From NCBI GenBank assembly GCA_022704435.1, contig JAKJGK010000001.1, positions 1-33,553 on the forward strand: a DNA stretch of 33,553 bases, in the 5' to 3' direction. The translations under genes and the position numbers were made by a program. The stretch is from Synergistota bacterium. Lineage in GTDB: Bacteria > Synergistota > Synergistia > Synergistales > Aminobacteriaceae. Positions 24,016 through 32,579 of the stretch are shown here, one piece after another (position 1 is the first letter of the stretch; every line of letters begins with the position of its first letter). The notes below the pieces were generated by a model. That model was not told the DNA's origin, did no database searches, and was given only the letters and a program-made list of their open reading frames with translations.

Positions 24016-25500
24016 TCAATTTCTTCCGTATATTTCCGCGAGTCTCTTTATCCTCTGCGCCAGCTCCTCGCTGAAGTGTCCCTCCCGAGCCCTCCACTCC
24101 CAGTTCCCGGAGGGGGTGGAGGGCATGTTGATCCTCGCCTCGCTCCCGAGTCCCAGGTGATCCTGCAGGGGGATGACGGCCCGCTCCGCGACGGACGAGA
24201 GCACCAGCCTGACCATTATCTCCGGGACTTCTTCCTCCGCCGGAGTCCGTCCCGTGTACTCGGCGAGGGCGAGCCTCTCGGCCGCGGTGGCGTCCTCGCG
24301 ATACCACCCCAGCGCTGTGTTGTTGTCGTGGGTGCCGCTGTACGCGGCCAGGTTCGCCCCGTAGTTGTGGGGCGCATGCGGGTTGTCCCTCGCGTCCCCG
24401 CTGAAGCCGAACTGCAGCACCGCCATCCCCGGGAAGTCCATCCGCTCCATCGTCTCGGTGACGTCCGGGGTGATGACCCCCAGGTTCTCGGCCAGGAAGG
24501 ATATCCCTGGCAAACTTCTGCGCAGCTCGCCGAAGAATGTCTCCGGGCGCGCGCTCCGCCACTCGCCCCTCTCGGCCGTCCTGTCCCCGTAGGGGACCGC
24601 CCAGTAGCCCAGCAGACCGCGGAAGTGGTCGACCCTCACCAGGTGGAACAACGAGAGCGAGTGCTTGAGCCGCCTGATCCACCACGAGAAATTGTCCCTC
24701 TCGAGTTCCTCCCAGTCGTACAGAGGGTTGCCCCAGAGCTGCCCCGTCTTGCTGAAGTAGTCCGGCGGGACGCCCGCGACGCGGGTGGGGACCAGGTCTT
24801 GGTCGAGCTGGAAAAACTCCTGGTGCGCCCAGACGTCGGCGCTGTCGTAGTTGACGTAGATGGGCAGGTCCCCGAGCAGCTCCACCCCCTTCTCGTCGCA
24901 CTCGCGCCTAAGCCGCTTCATGCTCTCGAAGAACATGAACTGCTCGAAGAGGGCGCGGTCGATCTCCTCTGTCAGAAAGAAGCGGGCTCGTGCCATCTCA
25001 CGGATCTCCCTCTTTTTCAGGTCGTCAGGCCAGCTCTCCCAGGAGCTGCCTTCCGTGCGCGTCTTCATCGCAGCGAAGAGGGCGTAGTCGAAGACCCAGT
25101 ATGACTGAGCCTCCAGAAACTCCTCGTAATCCCGCGTCGGGGAGAACCTGGAGAAGGCCCTCTCCAGCAGTCGTTTCCTGTGTCTGCGCACCGCCCTGTA
25201 GTCCACCCTGTCGGAGGGGAAGGCCGGGGCGGCCCCGATCTCCTCGGCGGTCAGCAGCCCCCGCTCGACCAGGTCGTCCGGGGATATGTAAAGACGGCTG
25301 CCTGCGAAGGCTGAGGACGAGCTGTACGGAGAGTTGCCCATGGCCCCGTCCGTCTCGGACAGCGGGAGCATCTGCCAGATCCTCTGCCCTGAACGGGAGA
25401 GAAAATCGACGAATCGCCGCGACTCCGGCCCGAGGTCGCCGATCCCCCATCCTCCTGGAAGCGACGAGAGCGGAAGTAAAATTCCGCAGGTCCTGCCCAG
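24016..25500 (-). CDS. malQ: 4-alpha-glucanotransferase (amylomaltase, GH77), probable CTG start
   Basis: This cytoplasmic GH77 enzyme transfers alpha-1,4-glucan pieces between chains (disproportionation). It opens with GRTCGILLPLSSLPGGWGIGDLG. From the start at 25500 its catalytic residues are Asp291 (VRVDHFRG), Glu338 (LAENLG) and Asp392 (GTHDNNT), almost the numbers of Thermus amylomaltase. The length is 494 residues, as expected for the family. AAGGAGGTGATC at 25504-25515 is a long anti-16S match. The codon at the right distance from it is CTG (25500-25498). In-frame GTG codons exist at 25509, inside the Shine-Dalgarno itself, and at 25536, which has no ribosome site. The chosen start is therefore an inference. 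It is first of the glycogen genes on this strand. Confidence 0.92.
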   Translation of the reverse strand: MGRTCGILLPLSSLPGGWGIGDLGPESRRFVDFLSRSGQRIWQMLPLSETDGAMGNSPYSSSSAFAGSRLYISPDDLVERGLLTAEEIGAAPAFPSDRVDYRAVRRHRKRLLERAFSRFSPTRDYEEFLEAQSYWVFDYALFAAMKTRTEGSSWESWPDDLKKREIREMARARFFLTEEIDRALFEQFMFFESMKRLRRECDEKGVELLGDLPIYVNYDSADVWAHQEFFQLDQDLVPTRVAGVPPDYFSKTGQLWGNPLYDWEELERDNFSWWIRRLKHSLSLFHLVRVDHFRGLLGYWAVPYGDRTAERGEWRSARPETFFGELRRSLPGISFLAENLGVITPDVTETMERMDFPGMAVLQFGFSGDARDNPHAPHNYGANLAAYSGTHDNNTALGWYREDATAAERLALAEYTGRTPAEEEVPEIMVRLVLSSVAERAVIPLQDHLGLGSEARINMPSTPSGNWEWRAREGHFSEELAQRIKRLAEIYGRN

Positions 25501-25503
25501 AGA

Positions 25504-25515
25504 GATCACCTCCTT
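25504..25515 (-). promoter_or_regulatory. Unusually long Shine-Dalgarno sequence of malQ
   Basis: Read on the - strand it is AAGGAGGTGATC, a 12-base complement of the usual 16S rRNA 3' tail; with the preceding T it is 13. Its GGAGG core ends eight bases before CTG at 25500. A TACAAT about 20 bases upstream on the same strand could be a -10 box but lacks a good -35. Confidence 0.8.
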
Positions 25516-25601
25516 ATTATTTCCATAATTGTACACCAGGAAACGAAATAAAGGTTATACTATGGTCACAGAACCGAGAATGGGAGGGGAGGAGAGGAGT
25601 C

Positions 25602-28037
25602 TTGACCCGTTACATCTGCCTGCACGGCCATTTTTACCAGCCCCCGAGGGAGAACCCCTGGCTTGGAGAGATCGAGATCCAGGAGTCGGCTGCCCCTTGG
25701 CACGACTGGAACGAGCGTATCTCCGAGGAGTGCTACGGGCCGAACTCCGCCGCCAGGTTGTACGACGACCAGGGGTGGATAAGGCGAATAGTGAACAACT
25801 ACTCCCGGATAAGCTTTAACTTCGGCCCGACACTGCTCTCCTGGATGGAGAGGAAGCGCCCGCTCCACTACTACTCGGTCCTGGAGGCAGACCGATTGGG
25901 GGCCAGGCGCTTCTCCGGTCACGGCCCGGCCATCGCGCAGGCATACAATCATATCATCATGCCTCTCGCCAACCACAGGGACAAGGTCACGCAGGTGGAG
26001 TGGGGGATGGAGGACTTTCGCCGCCGTTTTCAGCGCGACCCGGAGGGCATGTGGCTCCCGGAGACGGCGGTGGACTCAGAGACGCTGGATATAATGGCCG
26101 AGCGGGGCATCCGCTTCGTGATTCTGGCCCCCCGCCAGGCTGCGTCGGTGCGCGAGGGCGGCGACGCCGTTTGGACCGATGCGACCGGCGAGAGGGTCGA
26201 CACCGGGCAGCCGTACTTCTGCTCCCTCCGGTCGGGGCGCACGATCGCCGTCTTCTTCTACCACGGGGCGCTGGCACAGAAGGTGGCCTTCGGAGATGCG
26301 CTCAACAACGGCGGTGACTTCGCGAGGATCCTGATGGAGGCGCTCCCCGGGGGCGCGGCTCTGTCCAACTTCGTCTCGGTGGCCACCGACGGGGAGACCT
26401 TCGGGCATCACCATAAGTACGGGGACATGGCGCTCGCCTACTGCCTCGACACCCTTGAGAGATCGAGAGACGCCTCCCTGACCATATTTGGGGAGTACCT
26501 TGAGTTCTCCCCGCCGATGGACGAGGTTCGACTGGTCGAGGACTCCTCCTGGAGCTGCGTTCACGGTGTCGGAAGGTGGCGCGAGGACTGCGGCTGCTCC
26601 GCTCATTCGCGTCCCGGCTGGAACCAGAAGTGGCGGGCCCCGCTTCGACGCGCGATGGACGGCCTCAGGGATTCCGCCGACATACTGTTCGAGAGGGAGG
26701 CCAGGGGGCTGTTCGCCGATCCGTGGGGGGCCAGGAACAGGTACATAGAGGTCTTCTTCGACAGGTCGAGGGCATCGCCGGCGGCCTTCATGGAGAGGGA
26801 GGCGGGCAGGGGGCTGTCGCCGGAGGAGATGGTGAAGGGGCTTAGGCTGATGGAGCTGCAGCTCAACCTTTTGATGATGTACACGAGCTGCGGCTGGTTC
26901 TTCGACGAGATATCCGGGATAGAGACCATCCAGGTCATGTCCTACGCGGCCCGGGCGCTTGAGCTGTGTGGACGGCTGTTCCAGGGAGAGGACCTGAGGA
27001 CGCCTTTTCTAGAGCTCCTGGAGGGCGCCCCCAGCAACATAGCGGAGTTCCGCAACGGCAGGCGGGTTTTCGACATCTTCGTCGCCCCGGCGGCGTCCGA
27101 TCTCATGCGCGCGGGAGCCAACCACGCCCTGTCGACCCTGTTCGACCGGGAGGAGAGCGGTGCAGGTGGCCAGGCCGAGACTCTGTATTCGTACAAAATC
27201 CTCTCCTGCTCGCTGAGGCGAGGAAGCAGCGGCCCCCACAGGTACGTGACCGGGTATGTCCGCATACGTTCAGAGCAGACCCTGGAGGAGAAGGAGCTGT
27301 TCTCGGCCGCGCTGTACAGCGGAGGCCGGAGCGCCATCTGCGGCGTGATGGAGAAGCCGGAGCCGGAGGGGGAGAACGGAGTCCGATCAAGGATAGAGGA
27401 GGCGCTGCAACATGGCGACGACAAGGCCCTGGTCTCTTTCTTCGGCCACAACACCTACTCCCTGAGGCACCTCTTCAAGGACGAGCAGCGCCGGATAATG
27501 AACATGATTATTGCCGAGGATATGGACGCTGTAGTCTCATCCCTGAGGCAGACCGTATCGGACTACTCGGAGCTGCTGTCACTGCTGTCGGACCTGTCTA
27601 TGCCCGTGCCGGAGACTCTCAAGAGAGCCGCCGAGGTGGTGCTGAACGACGAGATCAGGCGAGCCTTCGAGAGGGATTCCCCGGACATCGCCCACATTGG
27701 GGAGAAGATGTCCGAGGGAGTTAGACTGAGGGTGGACGTGGACGCCGCGTACGTGAAGCACGCGGGGGTGCAACTTCTAGGCCGGCTGGCCTCCCTGCTC
27801 GAACAGTCGCCGCTCGACGAGCACGTGCTGGGCGACATCATAGCACTTCTTAACTTGTTCAATGGAAGGGGGTGGGACCTGGACCTGTGGAGGGCGCAGA
27901 ATATCTTTGCCCGCATTGTAGCCTCGGACGTCGACCTGTCGCCGTGCGAGAGGCAGTACGATGCCCTGAGCGGGCTGCTCAGGATCCGGCGCGCGGGCGT
28001 CAAGCCCGACTTTGCCCACAGAGCAATTAGGACTTGA
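25602..28037 (+). CDS. Glycoside hydrolase family 57 protein with DUF3536 domain
   Basis: An 811-residue protein with no signal peptide. The N-terminal half is a GH57 barrel: RYICLHGHFYQPPRENPW at the start, the likely nucleophile Glu154 in MWLPETAVD, GIRFVILAP, and the likely acid Asp263 in ATDGETFGHHHKYGD. The C-terminal half (about 330-811) is helical and matches my memory of the DUF3536 region found in this subfamily, with MYTSCGWFFDEISGIETIQVMSYAARAL. GH57 enzymes include amylases, 4-alpha-glucanotransferases and branching enzymes; the activity of this subfamily is not settled. TTG at 25602 follows GGGGAGGAGAGGAG. The long open frame upstream to 24990 is only antisense to malQ. Divergent placement from the glycogen cluster suggests a glucan-remodelling role. 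Confidence 0.88.
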   Translation: MTRYICLHGHFYQPPRENPWLGEIEIQESAAPWHDWNERISEECYGPNSAARLYDDQGWIRRIVNNYSRISFNFGPTLLSWMERKRPLHYYSVLEADRLGARRFSGHGPAIAQAYNHIIMPLANHRDKVTQVEWGMEDFRRRFQRDPEGMWLPETAVDSETLDIMAERGIRFVILAPRQAASVREGGDAVWTDATGERVDTGQPYFCSLRSGRTIAVFFYHGALAQKVAFGDALNNGGDFARILMEALPGGAALSNFVSVATDGETFGHHHKYGDMALAYCLDTLERSRDASLTIFGEYLEFSPPMDEVRLVEDSSWSCVHGVGRWREDCGCSAHSRPGWNQKWRAPLRRAMDGLRDSADILFEREARGLFADPWGARNRYIEVFFDRSRASPAAFMEREAGRGLSPEEMVKGLRLMELQLNLLMMYTSCGWFFDEISGIETIQVMSYAARALELCGRLFQGEDLRTPFLELLEGAPSNIAEFRNGRRVFDIFVAPAASDLMRAGANHALSTLFDREESGAGGQAETLYSYKILSCSLRRGSSGPHRYVTGYVRIRSEQTLEEKELFSAALYSGGRSAICGVMEKPEPEGENGVRSRIEEALQHGDDKALVSFFGHNTYSLRHLFKDEQRRIMNMIIAEDMDAVVSSLRQTVSDYSELLSLLSDLSMPVPETLKRAAEVVLNDEIRRAFERDSPDIAHIGEKMSEGVRLRVDVDAAYVKHAGVQLLGRLASLLEQSPLDEHVLGDIIALLNLFNGRGWDLDLWRAQNIFARIVASDVDLSPCERQYDALSGLLRIRRAGVKPDFAHRAIRT

Positions 28038-28075
28038 GTCCCGCACGTGAAGGGTGTTTTATGGTCTAATAGTAC

Positions 28076-28111
28076 CCGAGGTTCCGCGGCCATGGATACC
28101 GCGGGGTTCGG
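28076..28111 (+). promoter_or_regulatory. Imperfect stem-loop in the leader before the TRAP operon
   Basis: CCGAGGTTCCGCGG at 28076-28089 pairs with CCGCGGGGTTCGG at 28099-28111 with one bulge and a few G-U pairs; the nine-base loop contains CCATGG. No T run follows. A possible promoter lies just ahead (TTGAGT at 28034-28039, TTTTAT at 28057-28062, 17-base spacer), so the stem could be a leader structure or an operator for a repressor. The rest of the 165-base gap shows nothing else clear. Confidence 0.35.
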
Positions 28112-28202
28112 TCGAGGAGGGTCGCGCGGGAGATTTCAACGTGATGTGAGTTGATCGGTCCGGCATAAGCATCCTCGAATATCAGAAAGGATGGTGAGCT
28201 CC

Positions 28203-29246
28203 ATGAAGTATGTCAGGATGGTCTCAGTCATAGCGGTCCTGGCGCTGTGCGCGGTCATGGTCCCCGCCTGTTCCTGGGCGGCGGTGGAGGTAAGGATGTC
28301 CTACAACGGCCCGGCCGACGAGGAGAACAACGCGGTGCACCTGTTCGCGGCGAACTTCAAGAGGCTGGTCGAGGAGGGGACGAAGGGCGAGGTGATCATC
28401 GGCCTGTTCCCCGACAGCCAGCTCGGGAACGAGGAGGAGCGGATGGAGCTCCTGGTCAAGCAGGGCATGAACCTGCCGGTCGTGAACGTCGCCTCCTTCG
28501 CGGGGGTGGCGCCGGTGTTCCCGGAGATATACGCCACGGCCATCCCCTTCATGTTCGACAGCTTCGAGGCAGCGCACTTCTTCTTCGACGAGAGCCGCTT
28601 CTGGAACAGGGCCAAGGAGGAGTTCCACGCGCGCACCGGGGCCTACCTGCTCGAGGCGGTGGAGGAGGGCGGCTTCCTCGCCTTCACCAACAACGTGAGG
28701 GAGATACGCAGCGCCAAGGACTTCGAGGGACTTAAGTTCCGCGGGATGGACGAGGGGCAGGTGATCCTGTACAAGTCGTTCGGCGCGAGCGGCACCCCCG
28801 TGCCCTGGACCGAGCTCTACCTGGCGCTCAAGACCGGGGTGGTAGACGGTCAGATGAACCCCGCGATGTACATCAAAATGGGCAGCCTGCAGGAGGTGCA
28901 GAAGTACCTGACCCTGGCCAACATCCAGTACTCGGACCAGTTCCTGGTGATAAACGGCGACTTCATGGACTCCCTGTCGGAGGAGAACAGGAAGGTGGTC
29001 CTGGAGGCGGCCAGGAAGGCGAACGAGATCAATCGCAACGCAATGGCCGAGCAGGACAAGAAGGACATTGATTTCCTGGTGGAGAAGGGCATGGTCGCAT
29101 ACTCGCCCAACGACGAGGAGATGGAGACGTTCCGCAGCGCGGGTCAGCCTGCCTACGTCGAGTGGTTGAAGGAGAAGGCAGGGCAGGACTGGCTGGACCT
29201 TGCGCTTGAATGCGCCAGGAACGCCAACGAGAAGACGAGGAAGTAG
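28203..29246 (+). CDS. dctP: TRAP transporter periplasmic substrate-binding protein (DctP family)
   Basis: The 347-residue binding protein delivers an organic acid-type ligand to the DctQM permease. A Sec signal peptide (MKYVRMVSVIAVLALCAVMVPACSWA) ends near residue 26. The cysteine in it does not sit in a good lipobox. The DctP core is visible as RMSYNGPADEENNAVHLFAANFKRLVEE, LFPDSQLGNEEERMELL, the ligand-carboxylate arginine in LKFRGMDEG, and VPWTELYLALKTGVVDGQMNP. ATG at 28203 is preferred because GGTGAG is six bases upstream. ATG at 28191 lies too close to its AAAGG. It is followed by dctQ and dctM on the same strand. The ligand cannot be read from sequence. Confidence 0.94.
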   Translation: MKYVRMVSVIAVLALCAVMVPACSWAAVEVRMSYNGPADEENNAVHLFAANFKRLVEEGTKGEVIIGLFPDSQLGNEEERMELLVKQGMNLPVVNVASFAGVAPVFPEIYATAIPFMFDSFEAAHFFFDESRFWNRAKEEFHARTGAYLLEAVEEGGFLAFTNNVREIRSAKDFEGLKFRGMDEGQVILYKSFGASGTPVPWTELYLALKTGVVDGQMNPAMYIKMGSLQEVQKYLTLANIQYSDQFLVINGDFMDSLSEENRKVVLEAARKANEINRNAMAEQDKKDIDFLVEKGMVAYSPNDEEMETFRSAGQPAYVEWLKEKAGQDWLDLALECARNANEKTRK

Positions 29247-29255
29247 CAGGCGGTT

Positions 29256-29768
29256 ATGTTGACGACCATGCCATCCGGTTTGAATACCGGCGAGGGCGGT
29301 GCCGCCTTGGACCTCTGGATCCGCAGGCTCGAGCGGATAAGCGCCTGGGGAGCGTGCATACTGCTTATAATCAACGTGGGGGACATCATCCTTGGCGTAT
29401 TCTGCCGCTACGTGCTCAAGAGCTCGTTGATCTGGACCGAGGAGGCCGCCCGCTTCTCGCTGGTGTGGATGGTCATGGTCGGTGCGCTGGGGGCGGCGGT
29501 GAGAGGCGACCACATGGCGATCGACTTCGTCGTCCCGCACCTTCCCGCCGCCCTGCGCCGCCTGGTCGAGTGGGGGAGATTCCTCCTGGCCCTGCTGATC
29601 CTGTCGCTAATGATATATGTAGGCACGATCAACGCCATGCAGATGCGGGGCATGAGGACCATCGCCCTCAACATACCAAAGACGATTCCGTTGCTCTCCG
29701 TCCCGGTGGGGTTTCTCCTGCTGCTGGCGGGGACGATACTGGCTTGGTTCAATCGGGGGGAGGAGTAG
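29256..29768 (+). CDS. dctQ: TRAP transporter small permease subunit (DctQ family)
   Basis: A 170-residue membrane protein with four hydrophobic segments (about 33-53, 68-86, 108-128 and 143-163), as usual for DctQ. The family motif region is WTEEAARFSLVWMVMVGALGAAVRGDHMAIDFV, with the conserved glutamates and basic residue. It forms the membrane complex with the large subunit DctM, which begins four bases after its stop. The start is ATG at 29256, with a poor ribosome site (AGGCGG very close). ATG at 29268 is an alternative with no better site. The gap from dctP is nine bases, so translational coupling is likely. Confidence 0.92.
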   Translation: MLTTMPSGLNTGEGGAALDLWIRRLERISAWGACILLIINVGDIILGVFCRYVLKSSLIWTEEAARFSLVWMVMVGALGAAVRGDHMAIDFVVPHLPAALRRLVEWGRFLLALLILSLMIYVGTINAMQMRGMRTIALNIPKTIPLLSVPVGFLLLLAGTILAWFNRGEE

Positions 29769-29772
29769 ACCC

Positions 29773-31062
29773 GTGGGCCTCTCAATGCTGATAGTCTTCC
29801 TGGCGCTCATGGTCCTCGGGACCCCGCTGTATCTGTCCCTCCTGTCGACTTCGCTGCTCGGGGTGATCATGCTCGGCGACCTCTCCCTGCTGAGGGTGAT
29901 GAGCCAGCAGTTCTTCGGGGGCATGGATGTGTTCTCCCTGATGGCCATCCCGTTTTTCATCCTTGCCGGCATACTGATGAACAGGGGGGGGCTGACGGAC
30001 AGGCTGCTCGACTTCAGCCGCCTGCTGGTGGGCTCGGTCAGGGGCGGGCTCGGCTATGTCAACGTGGTCGGAAGCATCATCCTGGCCGGGGTGAACGGCT
30101 CCGCCGCCGCCGACGCATCCGCACTCGGGTCGATCCTCATACCCGCCATGATAAAGGACGGCTTCTCCCCCGCCTACTCCGCCGGCATCACCGCGGGCAG
30201 CTCCCTGATAGGCCCGATAATACCGCCCAGCATCTTCATGATCATCTACGCCTCCATGACCAATACGTCCATCGGGGGTCTGTTCGCCGCCGGAATCCTG
30301 CCCGGTCTGCTGCTGGGCGCGGCGTTCATGGTGATGAACTACGTCTACTCCCATCGCTACCATGTGCCGGTGGCCGACTTCGGGGAGATACGCAAAAAGA
30401 AGAGGGAGATACTCTCCAGGTCGGTGGTGGCCCTGCTGGCCCCGTTGATAATCATAGGGGGGATAGTGAGCGGCGTCGTGACGCCTACCGAGTCCGGCGC
30501 GCTGGCGGTGGCCTACTGCTTCGTAGCCGGGGTCCTGTACACAAGGCAGTTGACGCTCAGAGTGATCGGCGAGTCGCTGTACGAGGCCGCCAGGCTGACG
30601 AGCTCCATATTCCTGATAATGGGCGCCGCGATGGTGATAGGCTGGCTCCTGAAGTGGGAGAGGGTCCCGCAGCGCTTCGCCTCGTTCATACTGGAGTCCG
30701 GCTTCCATGAGAGCCCGTGGGTGCTTATGATGGTGCTGAGCGCGATCATCTTCCCGGTCGGGATGTTCATGGAGGAGGTCTCCACCCTCGCCCTGCTGAC
30801 GCCGATCTTCACCCCAATAGCGCTCAAGGCCGGGATCGATCCTATCCATTTTGGAGTTGTGATGACCCTGAACGTCACCATAGCCCTTATAACCCCCCCT
30901 ATGGGCGCATGCAACTACATCGTGGCGGCCGTGGGAAAGGTGAAGCTGTCCGACGTGTTCATACACATCTGGCCCTTCATCGGCGTCGCGATGGCGGTCC
31001 TGGTCGCGGTCATTTCGTTCCCGGCGCTGACCACGTTTATCCCGCGGCTGCTGAACCTCTAG
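29773..31062 (+). CDS. dctM: TRAP transporter large permease subunit (DctM family)
   Basis: The 429-residue inner-membrane protein is the sodium- or proton-coupled transport subunit of the TRAP system. It has about 11-12 hydrophobic segments. Family marks are MAIPFFILAGILMNRGG, the conserved GSIILAGVNGSAAADASALGSILIPAMIKDGF, SSLIGPIIPPSIFMIIYA, TPTESGALAVAY and the late VVMTLNVTIALITPPMG. These helical-hairpin loops form the sodium and substrate sites in known DctM proteins. The GTG start at 29773 has GGGGAGGAG eight bases upstream. It closes the three-gene importer, and the dipeptidase gene starts 25 bases later. Confidence 0.95.
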   Translation: MGLSMLIVFLALMVLGTPLYLSLLSTSLLGVIMLGDLSLLRVMSQQFFGGMDVFSLMAIPFFILAGILMNRGGLTDRLLDFSRLLVGSVRGGLGYVNVVGSIILAGVNGSAAADASALGSILIPAMIKDGFSPAYSAGITAGSSLIGPIIPPSIFMIIYASMTNTSIGGLFAAGILPGLLLGAAFMVMNYVYSHRYHVPVADFGEIRKKKREILSRSVVALLAPLIIIGGIVSGVVTPTESGALAVAYCFVAGVLYTRQLTLRVIGESLYEAARLTSSIFLIMGAAMVIGWLLKWERVPQRFASFILESGFHESPWVLMMVLSAIIFPVGMFMEEVSTLALLTPIFTPIALKAGIDPIHFGVVMTLNVTIALITPPMGACNYIVAAVGKVKLSDVFIHIWPFIGVAMAVLVAVISFPALTTFIPRLLNL

Positions 31063-31087
31063 CGCGGATCATGAAAGGAGATCCAGG

Positions 31088-31837
31088 ATGAACCACCCGT
31101 TCATGGACATACCGATACCGACACCTCCCCCCTTCTCGTGGGATGCCGTCAGGGCAGTCCCCATCGAAGAGGGCGGAGAGGAGACCGTTCCCGCCAGCCT
31201 CGTGCCGGAGAAGATACTGGTGCGTCCGCAGTACTACCACCAGATGCTCGAGAGATCGGTGCCGGAGTGCTACGTGAGGCGCTCCGTCCTGGCGCGTCTG
31301 CTGGAGGCCGCCGACATGCTGCCCAAGGGGTGCCGCCTGGTGCTGCTGGACTCCTGGCGGCCGCGGAGCATCCAGACCACCCTGTTCCAGAAGTTCCGCT
31401 CCGAGCTGAGGGAGAAGATGCCGCTGCTGAGCGATGCGGAGATCACCACCCTTGCGTCCCAGTACGTGGCGCCCCCCTCGCTGCATCCTCAGCACCCGTC
31501 GCCTCACGTGACGGGGGGCGCGGTCGACCTCACGATAGTCGACGGTACCGGGATCTGTCTGCCGATGGGCTCGGAGTTCGACGAGACATCGGAGAGGTCG
31601 TCCACGGTGTGGTTCGAGAGGAGGCTGGCGGCGGGCGAGGCTCTGTCGCCCGAGGAGACCGAGGCCATGTACAACAGGAGGCTCCTGTTCTACGTTATGC
31701 AGAAGGCCGGCTTTTGCAACTACCCTGACGAGTGGTGGCACTTCGACTACGGCGACCAGATATGGGCCCTGCTCAGCGGCAAAAGTTGCGCGATCTACGG
31801 AGTGACCGAGCCGCCCTTCAGGTGGCGTCAGTACTAG
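31088..31837 (+). CDS. D-alanyl-D-alanine dipeptidase (VanX/DdpX-like, M15D)
   Basis: The 249-residue zinc peptidase would cut D-Ala-D-Ala to D-alanine. The M15D site is complete: His140 and Asp147 in SPHVTGGAVDLT, catalytic Glu215 and third ligand His218 in EWWHFDYG, plus the conserved arginine in DSWRPRS. There is no signal peptide, so it should act in the cytoplasm. ATG at 31088 has AAAGGAG eight bases upstream. It follows dctM by 25 bases and is probably in its operon. No vanH- or vanA-type ligase is nearby, so a nutritional role (as for DdpX beside its dipeptide importer in E. coli) or wall recycling is more likely than glycopeptide resistance. Other M15D activities remain possible. Confidence 0.92.
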   Translation: MNHPFMDIPIPTPPPFSWDAVRAVPIEEGGEETVPASLVPEKILVRPQYYHQMLERSVPECYVRRSVLARLLEAADMLPKGCRLVLLDSWRPRSIQTTLFQKFRSELREKMPLLSDAEITTLASQYVAPPSLHPQHPSPHVTGGAVDLTIVDGTGICLPMGSEFDETSERSSTVWFERRLAAGEALSPEETEAMYNRRLLFYVMQKAGFCNYPDEWWHFDYGDQIWALLSGKSCAIYGVTEPPFRWRQY

Positions 31838-31838
31838 G

Positions 31839-32543
31839 TTAGGCGAACAGGGTGGCCAGCGCGACGACTATCAGCAGGGCCGGAAGCATGTTGACCACCC
31901 TTACGCTCTTTATCTCGAGGATCCCCAGCCCTATCCCAAGCATCATGAGCCCCCCCACCGCGCTTACCTCGTTTATCACCTGCGGGCTCATGATCCGCCG
32001 CGCAGCCTCCGCCAGCAGAGTCAGCCCGCCCTGGTAGAGCAGGACCGGCACGGCCGAGAAGACCACGCCTATGCCTAGCGACGCCCCCATCGCCGCCGAC
32101 GCCATCAGGTCCATAAGAGACTTCGTGATGAACAGCCGCGGATAGTTGCCGGTCCCCTCCTCGATGGCCCCCAGTATGGCCATGGATCCCACGCAGAACA
32201 GGAGGGAGGCCGCCACGAAGCCCTCGGTGAATCGCTCGTTGTCAGAGTGTATCCTGCTCCTGGTCCAGTCGGCGACTCTGTTCAGACGCCTGTCGAGATC
32301 CATCCATTCTCCCAGGAGGGAGCCGATCACTATGCTGAACACCATGATCAGGACGCTTTGGGTCATGAACGCCATCTGCATCCCGAGCACCAGCGTGAAG
32401 AGTCCCAGCCCCTGGAAGGTGATCGCTATGTACCTCTCGGAGAGGCGAGACCGGAAGGCGACCCCGGCCATCCCCCCAAGGAGGATCGCGCCGGCGTTGA
32501 GTATGCTGCCCGAGACGGGGATGTGCTGAAAAAAGAGATCCAT
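31839..32543 (-). CDS. DUF554 family membrane protein
   Basis: A 234-residue membrane protein with about seven hydrophobic segments. It matches the DUF554 (YqgA/YdfK) family, with SILNAGAILLGGMAGVAF near the N-terminus, FSIVIGSLLGEWMDLDRRLN, FVAASLLFCVGSMAILGAIEEG, a KSLMDLMASAAMGASLGIGVVFSAVPVLLYQG stretch and NEVSAVGGLMMLGIGLGILEIK. The family's function is unknown; a transport role is often guessed. ATG at 32543 has AGGAGGT upstream. It converges on the dipeptidase gene, with one base between the two stop codons. It is separated from the ABC permease gene upstream by a terminator, so it probably has its own promoter in the short gap, which I cannot place. Confidence 0.88.
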   Translation of the reverse strand: MDLFFQHIPVSGSILNAGAILLGGMAGVAFRSRLSERYIAITFQGLGLFTLVLGMQMAFMTQSVLIMVFSIVIGSLLGEWMDLDRRLNRVADWTRSRIHSDNERFTEGFVAASLLFCVGSMAILGAIEEGTGNYPRLFITKSLMDLMASAAMGASLGIGVVFSAVPVLLYQGGLTLLAEAARRIMSPQVINEVSAVGGLMMLGIGLGILEIKSVRVVNMLPALLIVVALATLFA

Positions 32544-32579
32544 TGAAAATTACCTCCTGAACGATTTGGGGGGGCCTTG

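Noticed and set aside
31088-31837. VanX-like gene as a vancomycin-resistance determinant
   Set aside because: No vanH, vanA/B ligase or VanRS genes are nearby, and the gene follows a TRAP importer. A metabolic role is more likely.
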